From: Torreya grandis | Lineage: Eukaryota; Streptophyta; Pinopsida; Cupressales; Taxaceae | DNA length: 64,000 bases | Assembly: GCA_037957365.1 (NCBI GenBank) | Contig: JARHVA010008416.1 | Coordinates: 430,177-494,176 of the forward strand | Direction: 5' to 3' | Shown here: positions 9,780 to 22,849 of the stretch, one piece after another | Position numbering within the stretch: the stretch's first letter is position 1 | Layout of the letters: each line of letters opens with the position of its first letter | Program-made: the position numbers and the translations under genes | The notes under the pieces: generated by a model | The model's input: only the letters and a program-made list of their open reading frames with translations | Told to the model about the DNA's origin: nothing | Database searches by the model: none

Positions 9780-11960
9780 TATAAGAGGTAGGTGCTAAAA
9801 ATCTATTAATTTTTTTTTAATTTTAATATTTTATTTATTTACATTGTTTAATTAGTAATTTATTTATTTTGAATAGCCCATCATACTAACCCTCATGTTC
9901 CTTGGCCTAACCCTCCTAACCCTCCACCTATCCCTCTTGTTCCTCTTCCTAACCCTCTTAACCCTCCACCTAACCCTCTTCCTAAACCTCCACCTACCCC
10001 TCCTCTTAACCCTCCTATAGTTTCACAAAATCCCCCAGGTAGTCAAGAGAGTCTAGTTGACCACATTGTGGAAAGTAAAATTGAAATTAAAGAATTAGCT
10101 ATAGGAATTAAGTATCCCATTTCCACCAACACCAACTGCACCTATCTAGCATTTTCCCTAGAGACATTATTACGTAAAATTGACGTGGATTCATATTGGG
10201 ATAGTTTTAAGGGTTATTATGCTAGAAATGTATTAGTACATGAAGTAAAATACAAATACTTATCAAAAGCCTCCATTTACACCTTATTTATTGATCCAGC
10301 CACTAATCCACCAATTCCAGTAACTATAAAACATTTTCCAATCCATCATTACCAACATAATTTAATCACAGGTAATTTTTTGGACCAATGGTGGATGGTG
10401 TTCGATTATCCACTATGTAAAAACCATGAGGTCCAATTATATTTTTTAATAAAACTCTAATTTTAGTTTCTCTTCAATGATATTTTGAACTATTTTAATT
10501 TTAATGAGTTTCAAGATGAGGGAAAGGCTCTACACAAGATCAACCCAGTGCACGTCATGTTCCTAATCGACTTGATAGGATCCATATCCAAAAGCCACTT
10601 CAAATTGAGAACCCATATATAGTTCATCAATTCATACATATAGACACTCTATATCCACTTAGTTCACTCACTGATACTCTCATTCACCATATGATTAGGC
10701 TCTCATAGACCAATGCTAGAGATACACCACCTAGTGTGCATACCCAACCCCATGTTTACAAATCTTATGGAGCTATATGCATTGGACCATTTGATGATGA
10801 TGGCACTAGTGGTTTATAGGGATTTCATAATATTCTTATGAGTGATGAGTTTTTATCATTCACATTTGGTGTGCAAACATCAACCACTACATACATGTAG
10901 GTATATTTTATATAAATGTAATGTTAAATTTAAGTTATAATTGAAAATTTAATTTAGCTAACAATTAATTTACATAGAAATTATTTTTTATTTCTTAGGA
11001 GGTGATGGTTCCTTCATCATCATAGTTGACATTTATGTCATTTAATTTAATGAAACCATTGTTTACATTTTCATATCCAATGGGTAGCCCATCTACTATT
11101 ACATCTATCTCTATTAGGATGACAACTTTTACCAATATAGAGGTAAAATTTTGAGTTAATTTTATACTTTATGTACATTTAGTCTATGTATATTTGACTT
11201 GTAAGTTTAAGTTATCTTTATCTATCAAATATCTCAAAATTTAAGTACAATGCTATTAAATACACTCTTAGTTTAATAAAGGAGAAAAACTTGTCATACA
11301 TATCTTTGATACTTTATAGAAAATTAAGTGAGACCTTGTTTACATTTAGTTGATGGTTAAAGTAGACACTCCTCCATTGTTGTGAGTTGAGTCAAACATA
11401 GGCATTATTATTACAATGTCATCCACATAAGCACTGACAGAGGTATCTATTAACTTATAATTTTGAATTGTAAAAATTGACTTATTTTAATAATTTTACT
11501 ACATACTTGGGATAGATATAACTTATGTGAATGTATTGAGTATGCAGGGTCATCCCATGACGTTTGGTATTCCCAGTCGAATGATTAGTAGGGAAAATTC
11601 TCATGTTTATTTCCTATTTCAGATGCCTATTCAAATAATTGATCCTATCACTAACTTGTTGGAGCATCAAAAAGAGATTAAGTAGGACTGAGAACTTGTA
11701 GTAAGTGCATGTTTAAATTATTTTTTATTCTAGATTAAAATTGATTTATTAACAAGTGGTTGAATGTATTTTATGTTAATTTTTCAATAATACTTGTATT
11801 TGAATAGGTTCAAATGAAAGTGAGCTATGTGCATAAGGCCTACAGGTAGACCTTAGAGCAATTTGGGGCATCCCAAGGAGAATCTTCTTTAAGGAAGGCA
11901 AAGAGAAAGAGGCAATTTGATGATTAGGATGTCTTATATGAGATGTGTTTTTTTGTATCC
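9780..11960 (+). pseudogene. Decayed multi-exon gene with proline-rich segment, function unknown
   Basis: Several coding-like blocks on the plus strand are bordered by plausible splice sites. A small exon may end at about 9786 (AAGAG|GTAGGT). The next begins after TTTTGAATAG (9875) and runs open to 10460. It starts with a run of Pro-Asn-Pro-Pro and Pro-Leu-Pro units (about 9900-10040) and then has non-repetitive sequence with many Tyr, Ile and Lys (YWDSFKGYYARNVLVHEVKY near 10190-10250). Further coding-like blocks occur at about 10640-10900 (SYGAICIGPFDDDGTSG), 10999-11140 after TTTCTTAG, 11547-11700 after TATGCAG, and 11805-11960. Stops inside the later blocks (for example in the 10640 and 11805 blocks) mark it as dead. 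I do not recognise the family. It may be a host gene relic or a gene of a DNA transposon. Confidence 0.5.
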
Positions 11961-13001
11961 CTATATGGTAATATATAAATTTTGTCACTGTATATGTGTA
12001 TATGACATTCACCTAACATTAGATACTATGTTGGTAGATGTTGTAATTTTTTATATGCCTATTGTGGAAATTTATGTATTATTGACATTGTATTGTGCCT
12101 ATATGATTTTTTGGGAGTTTTCATCTAAATTATGTTAATATATCTAATTTATATTCAATTTTAATTTAAAATTTTATCATGTCTTATTATTTTTATCTTC
12201 CAAACTATCATCTATCATATCTCATATTTAATGTTGTACACAAATGAGGATTAAAAAATTGTTCTTTTCAATGCTATAAATCTCTAATGTCCCATATTTT
12301 TTTAAATTAAATTTTTTATTTGATTGTGTGTAGTGTAAATAATTGATGACACTCTTATTTATTTTTCCTTTATCATCACCCATGTGCAATGTTTTAATTG
12401 ATCATTAGCATGCAATTTTATTTCACTTAAGGCCCATACTCAATCATGCTCATTCTTGTATAGTGCAGAGGTGAACTTCTGCCTGAGCTTGACTATGATC
12501 TCTTTAGTCTAATAAAAGGAAACCTTTCTGACTTGAAATATAATATTCACTCATGAGATAGTGATCTATCTTTTTCCAAAACCCTTTATAATCCCCTAAT
12601 ACCACCTAGTGCATAGTTTGCTCTTCTATGTTTAAGAATATTATGAAAGTCTTATTAATATGCTCTAAGATCATGAAGAATTTCAACCTCACTTATCCAC
12701 TTTTTTCTCAACTCAATTTAAAATCCACTCTCAAAAAATATTCTCTTAAACTAGTCAATTACTCATTTGGTCTGCTCTTAACTTGTCACCAATCTCTAAG
12801 ATTTGGTCTTATTCCTTTAAATAATTATTATTTATGACATTTTGAATATATCTTAGGAAAACATTAGGATATATGTAGGTTTCAGAATTTATAATAAATC
12901 AACCAACTATAGGTCTCTAATAGATTGATCTTTCATTCTCAAATTCTATTTTTTTAGGTTTTTAGGTCTCTAGACCTAGTTGTTGCTCCAATAAGTTAAA
13001 T
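11961..13001. other. AT-rich spacer, nothing recognised
   Basis: No repeat pair, domain or structured element was seen on either strand. Short open frames have no supporting features. Confidence 0.45.
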
Positions 13002-13654
13002 TGTAATATTCTAAATCAGAGTATTTTTAATTAATTTGAATTTTCTAGAATTCTTGTAAATATTAATTTATAAAATAATAATAAATTCAAATTGGAATAA
13101 TTTTTTATTTCTAAATATAGATTTTGAATATTACAAAGTTACACCATAAGGGGTTTCATCTTTGGGTTTGATTATATTTGGATTACATAGTTTGAGGGAT
13201 TTTGTCCTTAAATGCACTTGTAAGTGAATGATTATACATGATTAAATATTTGAATTCATAACTTGATGATCTCTTTCTTATCAATTAATTGAATATAAAT
13301 ACCCTTATTTCTTCCCATCCAAATGACATGTCTTTTCCAAGGATCATGACCTTTCATCAAATGAATGTTTAATTACTAGTTAATTAATTGATAAATAATT
13401 TTTTTTTTTGTATGCATTATATCAAAGGAGACTTGAATCATAATTGGTAGAGCTCATTCTATTCCAAATTATTTAATAAAAATGGTAGTGATCTAACTTA
13501 CTTGATAACTGATTGTGTTTGATCCTTAACTATTGTGTGCTTACCTTCATTGTGGCTGACTATATTTAGGCCTTCCTTGATTGCTGCATAAGTGTTAGGG
13601 AAGGATATTTGATTGTTATTATCAGAAATATTGGTGTATTTTAAGGACATTACA
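13002..13654 (-). repeat. 3' LTR of LTR element 13002-17521
   Basis: It starts TGTAAT and ends ATTACA, a perfect 6-bp inverted terminal pair, and aligns along its whole length with 16852-17521. Shared blocks include a TTCATC[T/C]TTGGGTTTGATTATA stretch, CCAAATGACATGTCTTT and TTACTAGTTAATTAATTGAT. Just inside (13655-13668) the minus strand is purine-rich (GTGGAAGGTAGGTA), a good polypurine tract for a minus-strand element. Confidence 0.85.
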
Positions 13655-16600
13655 TACCTACCTTCCACAAATTGGTTATCCTAAAGTAATAGTAAATATA
13701 GGAGTTTAAGAATTAATGTTCTTTTCAACATTGTATTTATTATTAGACATCTCACAAATGTGATAAAATACCATAAGACAATAATAGTGGTAGTGGGAAT
13801 CACAAAAATTTCTATATATTTTGTATAATTTTTCCATGATAAGATCTTACAAGCAACCAACACTCTATAATCTGTAGTTTCCTCATTTTTACTAAATAGT
13901 GAAAAATAACAATAAAAATATGAATAACTTATATAAATCAAAAGCTAGATGCCATTTTCATGTATATTTTTAGTAGACATGTATTTTGTCTTACTAAAAC
14001 CCATTAATCCATTCCTTATTATAGAGTACCAAATACATGTAAAACTTTCATATAATGCAAACATGAATTTCGTAGTGGTCCTATGTTGATCCAAATTTAT
14101 CTCTTTCAAAGACAGAAAATTGCAAAGTCATAAAGGCCTACTTTATTAATACTATCATATTTAAAATATCTTTGTAGCCATGATATATCTAACTTCACCA
14201 TTAATTTAATCTTGTTGGAATACGATTACATTTCTATAAGTGAAGAATATGAATTTATTATCTTCCTTTTTGATACACCCATCTCTGAAAATTTGAATTT
14301 ATTATCTCGTAGCCACGAATCCATAATTGGCCTATGAGTTGGATCCATTTCACCCTTAATTTCCATTATCAATGAAACAGTCTCTAATATTGGAGTCATA
14401 TTCATAGAGTGCGAGAGTAATATTCCTTCTATAAGTGTACTATCATAACCACATGCGGATAAGTCATTGTCACATTCTACCCTAGCATCTTCAATTAATC
14501 TCTACACACAAAGTTGTGATTTTTGTTTTAGATACTCACCACCTTGAATTATGTTGTTAATCTTAGTGCACTTGTTTTTTCAAATATTTACACTATGATG
14601 TTCACTACTTTGGTCATGTAGTTAGAACCTATTCTCACTTGTTATATACATGACTTGTGACTTCCCTTTTTGAATTTCTTTTACATTCGAAGGAGAATTT
14701 ATCTCTTTATATATATTCAAAGAAGCATAGTCTATGATAACTATGTACTTCTTATTAGACATTACTTCGGGACATAAGTTAACCTATATGTTAATGGTCA
14801 CTTATAGAAACTTTTTGAAAACATCACAAAAAGAGTGACATACTTTAATATGTAATCTACAAGCTTCTTATATCATAGGGTTACCAAATTTCCAATCAAT
14901 CCCAAAAAGCATATTTATGACTGATATCTCATCTTGAATGACATCAAGATGTATAATAAATGGATATTTGTCCTTGTAACCATGCCATTCAAAATTGCGC
15001 TTCGATTTTGAATATTCCTTCAACATTCTCTCATGGTATTTAGAAAATCCTCTATTACAAATAGCCATAACATCCCTATTTTTTCAACTAACTTCTATAA
15101 AAAAATTACTATCTTGAAATTGTTATTTCAATAATTTTTAATGAATTTCCTTTTGAAATACTATGAAATGCATGGCAAGATTAGTTCTTGGGTGTTCACA
15201 AATATTCACAAATTTATGATATGTAGACATCAACAAAGTTTGTTATTGTTTTTGTTGTTCAATTTCCTCCCTTAACCACTTCTAAACATATAATATATAA
15301 AGCCTATGTTCTTCAATTTGGAGTGTTTGAACAAGTTTGAATATAATATGCTTTCCAACTAATGTCATTCCTAAAAGTGAATTTGATACTTGATTATTTT
15401 CACCATAATTCATCGAGACTTTTTATGGATATTTTTATGAAGCATGATTTTGATTCTACTTGAATACATGCATAGTTATTAATTTCCATCTTTGTTATAA
15501 ATTATATGCCTTATCTCTCTATTCAAAAATAGAGTGTTTTGGGTCTTCCTTGGCTACCACCAAAGTTTAGCCTCTAATTTCAATTTTTAAACCATTTATT
15601 AGTTTGATATGAAGAGTAAATTTATTAGTTGATACTATTTTTGAAATAACTTGATCTTGATGTTTGGTAGATGGTGGTGGCTCAATGCATTGGAATATAT
15701 ATTGTGATATGGTTTATCTATGTTTTAATTATTTAGAAGCCAATACTTGAACCTTAAATAATGAACTATTGTTCTATGAAAACATAGTTCTGATGGTGCA
15801 TTTGAATAGGGTAATTGACATGCAATGTTCTATTATTACTAACCAAGGTCAACGGGGTTGGATCCAAAAATTCTAATTGATAAAAAAATTTGCATTTGTA
15901 AAGTGACTAGGGGAAAATTATTTAATACATAAATGATTGTCAGGATTGATATACTTGATATAATAAGAGGCAACCCTACTAATTTATTGCTTACCACTTT
16001 CAAGGTTTTCAATGGCATTCAATCAACAAAGTTATTGGGTATAGTCTCCAATTTATTAAAAGATAAGTGAAGCTCCTCTAGTTCATCTTTTGTTGTAGAT
16101 AGCTGAGAATCATAGCTAAAATTAAGTTGTTTATTAATCTCCTCCATAAATTTTTATAATCCAATGTTCTATGACTTTGACTCCTAATTTTTCCATATTC
16201 TATCAATTATTGTGGTTGTCTCTGCATATTATTTATTTTCAAGACCGTAGCCCATGATATCTTTTTTATAGTGTGCATTAATTAGATAATCAATTGGTTT
16301 ATTAAACTTAAAAATTGTGTTCATGGAATAATCCTCAAGACCTCTCTCCTACACACACTGAATTTTATCTTCACTCTGATGTAGACAACACATTAACATC
16401 ATCATTAGTGTTTTGGATAGGTAACTCATGTTCATCTCTAATATCTAGAGTTTTTATGTCATTCCTCTCAATAGATAGGTCTCTATAAATATCAACTTCT
16501 TATTAGTTAAGTATGTTTGTGCATTCCCTTAGTTCAATGTTGGATACCTCATTCATTTACTTATGGATAGGGAAGTCAGTCTTACAATTTTTCATGTTCC

Positions 16601-16838
16601 TTTCTTCTGCGGCCTCTTAAAAATTTAATTTCTATTCATATTCAGTAATTCCATAACTATGATTCACAATTTATTCTTCTTCATAGTGCCTGTTTCCATT
16701 CCATGACTCTTTTAAATCCAAAAAGTTTGAAAAGGAGATTTCTTTTTGAATCTTTATTAAAAGGATGTTGTACGACTCATAACTATCCACAATTTCATTA
16801 TGTAGTGACCCCATGGTTTAAGGATGGCAAGATAAATA
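13655..16838 (-). mobile_element. Interior of non-autonomous LTR element with unknown coding relics
   Basis: The 3.2 kb interior shows no gag, protease, reverse transcriptase or integrase that I can recognise. The minus strand nevertheless has coding-like stretches with few stops: about 16730-16330 (acidic, Glu/Asn-rich), 16140-15930 (leucine-rich repeats, listed separately), 15068-14868 (66 residues from a Met, with FSKYHERMLKEYSKS and FEWHGYKDKYPF) and about 14520-14230 (WLRDNKFKFSEMGVSKRKI). They are separated by stops and frame changes. The arrangement fits a non-autonomous element that took up host gene sequence, but the sources are not known. Confidence 0.6.
15930..16140 (-). pseudogene. 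Leucine-rich-repeat fragment inside the LTR element
   Basis: On the minus strand one frame reads ELEELHLSFNKLETIPNN, then a stop (TGA) where a repeat would normally have a residue such as Cys, then MPLKTLKVVSNKLVGLP followed by SSISILTIIYVLNN. The spacing LxxLxLSxNxLxxIP / LxxLxVxxNxLxxLP is that of short 23-24-residue leucine-rich repeats, as in plant intracellular Ras-group-related LRR proteins and their relatives. Two full repeats and the start of a third are visible, preceded by a Gln/Ser-rich stretch. Frame integrity is lost on both sides. The repeat class is well supported; the parent gene is not. Confidence 0.65.
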
Positions 16839-16850
16839 GCTTTGATACCA
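16839..16850 (-). other. Primer-binding site, initiator tRNA-Met type
   Basis: The plus strand reads GCTTTGATACCA; its complement TGGTATCAAAGC has one mismatch to the usual TGGTATCAGAGC. It lies one base inside the right LTR (16852-17521) and so proves the minus-strand orientation of the element. Confidence 0.8.
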
Positions 16851-16851
16851 A

Positions 16852-17521
16852 TATAATATTCCAAATCAAAATATTTTACATAAATTTGGATTTTCCAAAA
16901 TTCTTTTAAATAATATTTTATAAAATAATTATTTAAATAATAATAAATTAAAATTGAATTAATTATTTATTTTTTAATATTACAAAGATATGCCACAAGG
17001 AGTTTCATCCTTGGGTTTGATTATAATGATTTCCATCCTTGTATCTAGTTTATACAATTTAAGGGGTGTTTTCCTTAAATGTAATTTTAAACGGCTGCTT
17101 ATACATGATTAAATATTTGAATTCATAATTCAATGATCTCTTTCTCATCAATTTGTTGAATATAAATACCCTCATTGCTTCTCATCCAAATGACATGTCT
17201 TTGCCAAGGATCATGACATTTCATCAAATGAATGTTAATTACTAGTTAATTAATTGATAAATAATAATTGTTTTTGTATGTAATCTATAAAGGGCGATTT
17301 TACTTCATAATTGGAAACACTCCTTTCATGGAAAATAATTTAATAAAAATGGTAGTGACTTAACTTCCTTGATTATTGACTGCACTTGATCCTTAATTAA
17401 TGAATTCTTTCCTTCATTATGGCTAGTTTTTTTTAGGCCTTCATTGACTATTGTGCAAGTGTTAGGGGAGGATCCTTTATTGCTATGATTCTGACTGTTG
17501 TTGGATTTTAATAACATTACA
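16852..17521 (-). repeat. 5' LTR of LTR element 13002-17521
   Basis: It aligns with 13002-13654. Its outer end keeps ATTACA while its inner end reads TATAAT in place of TGTAAT, a single G-to-A change. Flanking five-mers (TAAAT before 13002, CAATT after 17521) do not match, so either the target duplication has decayed or the element has recombined. Confidence 0.85.
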
Positions 17522-19124
17522 CAATTTATCAAAATAGAGTTAGTAGATCTTAAAAATTATATTTATACTAGTATTTTAGAAATTATAATAAGTTCCAACC
17601 CTTACCCAAGTTTATAGAACTCAAATCAACCAAAAATCATCTTACCTTATGCAAAACTTTCTAAAAAATGGTTTTCTATTGGTGTAAAAAAAGGTACTTT
17701 GTACCTGTAATTTCAAACCTCTTATCAACCCAATGATACTTGGAATAAGTTATAAGATATGTTACCCAATTGATCCTAAATTTTTAGACCTTATTGTTTA
17801 ATCATTTTTTTTTTGAATGGTGTTTTACTCATGAAATTCTTACTTAGGATTTAGTTAGAATTTTTGCAAGCTGTGAGCTAATTATTGATAGTCCATAGAG
17901 CTTGTTGGGATTTTATATGATATAACACATGTATATTGGTCTTTAAAAACCTCTTCAACTACTTAAATACTCTATTTGAGTTCATATAATAGATTCCACA
18001 TGTAAATAAGCGTCTAAAAATGATTGTAATAGTAAAAATACAAATTTCTTGATGGTTTCACAAATATAACTCAAATTTAAGCTTACAATCAATATGAAAG
18101 GATTATAATCATATTATAAAAGGATAATACAATGGAAACATGCAATAAGATTCAAAAATATTTATTATGTGCAATAATAAATCATTTACACAGTCCCTCT
18201 CCATTGAGATAGAGCTAAAACATATACTCTAACCTATTCAAAACTAATATTTTTTTTCCCTTTTAAGTTCTTTGCTTGGTCTTGTATGGTTCCTCATCAT
18301 TAGGAATGAGGATTATCACTTTGTTAGAGTCTAAACCAAATCTAGTAATTTCATAAACTTACTTAGATTCTCTCATACTCATTCAAATTAAACTTACTAA
18401 ACTGACCTAGTTTATAGGTCTTAATAATTACCTAAGACCATTGTCAACATAGATTCTATCTGTATTTGGTGATGCTCCTGCATCACATTTACTATCCTCC
18501 AACATACCCTTTTTGTCATTCACCCTTTGCACTCTCTCACTATACATTCCTTAGGTTTGGCTATGTTTATATGCCTTCCTCTTCTTTAATACTTTCAAGA
18601 ATACTTCTTTTAGCTCTTATATCTACTTATTTAAACCACTCAATCTACTTTCAAAGGCCTCCACACTGCTTTACACTTTCTTGTAATTTTCCCTTAAAGG
18701 GATATTTTTCCTAATAGGACTAATGCAGATTCTTGAGATTGTTTTATGACCCTTTAACACCATCAATACCTCAAATGTGATGTACTTCAAATCCCCATTG
18801 AGGTCGCTAAACCTAGGTTAACACCCATTGATCATTCTATTGATTTTTAGGCCTATCCATTAAGGGTATTGGGCCTCCTATAATTTATATTGGATAACTG
18901 ATCTTTGACAAGATCATAAACCTATTTTATCCTCCAAATCACCTTGAATACTTAAAATACACTTTCATACAAAAGTGGGTGAAAAAAGGGAAAGAGAAAG
19001 AGTTGCATGGGATGTGGGGTTTAGGAGATTAGGGGTAAGTACTATGAGTCATTAGAGTAGGTAGGAGTTTTTGGACAGAGGTATATATATCAATAATATG
19101 GGAAATTGTGTGGAGGATTGAGTC
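17522..19124. other. Spacer without recognised genes
   Basis: AT-rich DNA with short unsupported open frames. A plus-strand frame at 18466-18714 is rich in Tyr, Ser, Leu, His and Phe and has no domain. I saw no repeats shared with the rest of the window. Confidence 0.4.
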
Positions 19125-19785
19125 ATTACCATTTAGGAAAGAAGAAACACTATCAATAAATGTTGTCAAAGTTTAAGTTGTGGTTATAGAACTCTTTTTA
19201 TAATGTTTCCTTACCAAAAAATGTCACTACCAACATGTCTATGGAGGATAATGTCCAATACCAAGTTCTTGACCTAACATCATGATCGAATGACAAACCC
19301 ACCATCCATTTTGGCCTCAAGAACACCCTTCCTAATACAATAAAAATGTAGTTTTTTAGCTTAAGTTTAAACACACATAAAAAAAATTGTAAGTCATTTA
19401 TACAAATTATCAAATCCTTCACGTACCTATTTAATCCCTATAATAACACACTATATCACTCATGTGTATCATTCAAGAGAAATATGTTCAACAAATTGTA
19501 GTGATGGGTCCTAAAATGTAATTTTTTGCCATTGAATAGACAACTTCTTGAGTTCTAATTTCAATTTATACATTTGGGACCTAAAATTGAGAATATATCA
19601 CTTCAATCACATTTGTATAAAAAATTACATGTGATCGCACTTATATGATGTTAAAATCCACCCAAAAGTGCATTTTCACTACCATTTTAGAGTACGGAAA
19701 CACTGACAATAAATGTTGTCAAAGTTTATGTCATGGTTGAAAACTCTCTTTCTTATGCTTCCTAACCAAAAAATAGCACTAGAAA

Positions 19786-19864
<79 letters not shown>

Positions 19865-21690
19865 TTTATAACATCCAATACCAAGTTATTAGCCTCATAT
19901 CAAGCTTGAACGACAAACCCACCACCCATTTTGGCCTAAAGAATGCCCTTCCTAATATAAAGAACTGCAATTCTTTTTCTTAAGTTTAAACACACATAAA
20001 ATGAAACCTATAAATCATTTCCATGAAATATTAGATCCATACCCTAATTATTTAATCCATATCATTACATCATAAATCAATCGAGTGTAACCATTAATAA
20101 TAATTTTTTGGATAAGTTGCAGTGTTGGGCCTAAAATATAACTTTTTGGCATTAAATAGGTAACTTCTTGAGATTCAACTACCATTTCTACCTCCAAGAC
20201 ATCCACTTGAGAATATATCATATAAATCTTGTTTGTATAGAAAAATTACATGTTATCACACATACATGACATTCAAATCCACTCGAAAGATCATTTTCAC
20301 TACCGTTTAGGAGCACAGAAACACTGACAATAAATATTGTCAAAGTTTAAGTTGTGGTAACAGAACTCTCTTTTTGATACTTCTTGACCAAAAATTGGCT
20401 CTTTAAACACATGAAATTGGGAGGATAATGTCTAATACCATTTTATTTTCCTTCTATTAGGCCATAAATATAAACCCACCAACCATTCTAGCCTCAAGAA
20501 TGCCCTTCCCAATAAAAAAAATGTTATTTTTTAGCCTAAGTTTAAACACGCATAAAATAAAACATGTAAGTCATTTTTATGAACTATCAGATCCCTAAAA
20601 TTCCTATCTAATCCATATAATCTCATTGTATATCACTTAGGTGTAACCTTTGATATAAATCCATTAGACAAGTTGTAGTGACAGGTCCTAAAATACAACT
20701 TTTTGGCTTTAAATAGGCAACTTCTTGAGCTCCAACTGTCATTTCTACCTTTAGGACCTCCACTAAAGAATATATCACTTAAATCAAATTTAGATATTAA
20801 AATTATACATGATAAAACTTTCATGATATTCAAACCCACATTTGAGTACATTTTCACTACCATTTAGGAGTGAGGAAACACTGACAACAAATGTTGTCAA
20901 AGTTTAAGTTATGGTTGAAAAACTATCATTCCAATACTCCCTGACTAAAAATTGGCACTACCAACACGTCCAAGTGGGTGGATAATGTCTAATACCATTT
21001 TATTATTCTCCCATTAGGCTCCAATGACAAACCCACCACCCATTCTATCCTAAAGACCACCCTTCCCAATATAAGAAAAATGAAGTTTTTAAGCCTAATT
21101 TCAAACATATGTAAAACAAAACTTGTAAGTCATTTATGTGAACCATCAGATAATTCCCATACCTAATTAATCCATTAAATATCACCCTAGATCACATATA
21201 TTTAACCTTTAATGGAAAACTATTGAACAAGTTGTAGTGATAGGTCTTAAAATGTAACTTTTTGGCACTAAATAGGCAACTTCTTGAGCTCTAACTGCCA
21301 TTTCTACCTTTAGGACCTCCACATGATAATATATCACTTTGATCATGTCTAGATAGTAAAATTACATGTGATAACACTTCTAAGATGTTCAAATCCACCA
21401 AAAGGTGCATTTTCACTACTGTTCAAGAGCATGAAAACACTGATAATAAATGCTATCAAAGTTTAAGTTGTGGTTGTAAAACTCTCATTTTGTTGCTTCT
21501 TGACCAAAAACTAGCATTTTCAACACATCTGGAGGGGTGATTAACATAGATGACTAGGTTATTGTCTTCCCATCAGGCCCTGATGACAAACCCACTGCCC
21601 ATTTTGGCCTTAAGAATACCCTTCCCAATATAAGAAAAAGGCAATTTTTTAGCCTAAGTTCAAACACACATAAAAGGAAACCATGTGAAG
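19125..21690. repeat. Tandem array with a monomer of about 556 bp, about 4.5 copies
   Basis: The anchor GAAACACTGACAATAAATGT (with variants) recurs at 19144, 19697, 20318, 20875 and about 21434, giving spacings of 553, 621, 557 and 559. The 621 spacing contains an (AT)n run. Other anchors in each copy are CAAAGTTTAAGTTGTGG, CAAACCCACCACCCATT, CCCTTCCTAATA-like, GTTTAAACACACATAAAA and GGTCCTAAAATGTAACTTTTTGGC. The last copy breaks off after the CACACATAAAA block near 21685. No convincing reading frame is conserved between copies, so this is most likely a satellite-like or multiplied non-coding repeat. Confidence 0.85.
19789..19862. repeat. (AT)n microsatellite in the second monomer
   Basis: An uninterrupted alternation of A and T of about 74 bases sits in only one of the copies of the array and accounts for most of its extra length. 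Confidence 0.95.
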
Positions 21691-22849
21691 GTCAATAATA
21701 AAGAGAAGGTTGATGTATACACTATCCACCTTGGATACACTAATAAGGTGGATTGGTGTATTCAATAATCAATAGGAGCTAGTTTGCCTCTCCAAGGAAA
21801 TAGGTCTCTAATTTGAGGTTTTCATAAGATTTTGAGATCTAATAAGACTTCAAAATATGCCTATAGTTACTTTCCATTATTAAGGTGGTGTAATGTCCAT
21901 AAGTGGGGATCCTACAATGAAAATCATGAAATATCATGAATATTCCAGTGAATGTAATAAGATAGTGACAACTTAAGGGTTGACAATCAGTTATATGTAG
22001 GTAAGGAGGAATAAATGTTAAATGGGGGTATAGTTGGACCATGATGTCCTAGGAAATAGGATTTCAATAATGTCAAACATGCTACCCCTATGTCTTGAGC
22101 AAGCAAATAATCATTTTATGGAGTTAAAGAAGCATTGAAATTCTTTCAAACTACTCTATGATAATGGAACTACTTCATGGGAATCAAAAATAAGTTGGCT
22201 AAAGAATAAGTGAAACATTGAAGGCAAGGACATGATGAGTTAAGATCAAAATGGAATCAAGTATACCACTATCCCCAAATATAGGTCAATTCATGAAGGA
22301 ATTTGACCACATCAAACACTTCAAATAGCCATGATGATCCTTCTATGCCCTCCTTCATTCAAGGCAAACTCATTTCAAGGATAAATGCTATGTACTTTTA
22401 GAAAGCTTATTTTAGCTTCAATAATATGAAATTCTTTACTGACAGTGTCAAACACATGAAGGTGGAACCTTATCTATAAATATTAACCTACAAAAAATTG
22501 TTAATAGATAATTAAAATAGAAGTTCATATGTACTACCTAGAAAATAAAAAACATCTAGTAAAATTTATTACATATACATCTTAAAATTCCAAATACCTA
22601 TGTATTTCAATCCAGTCAACCACTAAGATCTTCTCTAACCTTGATAATATCAATAATAGCTTCATGTTCTAACTCTTTAACTTTCCATAGTTTCCTATTT
22701 AATATCCTCCCATGATATTTTTTGTAATTGAATATTCATTATAAGAATAAAATGTTAATAGTGAAGTATCTTCTTATGCATTTCAAACTATTCAAACAAC
22801 CAGTGATTTGAATTTTTTATATAATATCATTGAAACCAAGTTCTAGTGA
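21691..22849. other. Spacer without recognised genes
   Basis: No domain or repeat pair was identified. A stretch around 22080-22400 looks like an old coding relic in composition (fewer runs of A/T), but no frame gives a recognisable protein. Confidence 0.35.

Noticed and set aside
9895..10015. CCCTAAC-like repeats resembling an interstitial telomere
   Set aside because: The spacing is irregular and the run keeps one open frame coding Pro, Asn and Leu; it is a proline-rich coding segment, not a telomeric (CCCTAAA)n array.
10068..10460. Treating this as a stand-alone small gene starting at position 10068
   Set aside because: It begins at a GTG and the frame continues upstream through the proline-rich run to an acceptor-like site; better read as part of a split relic gene.
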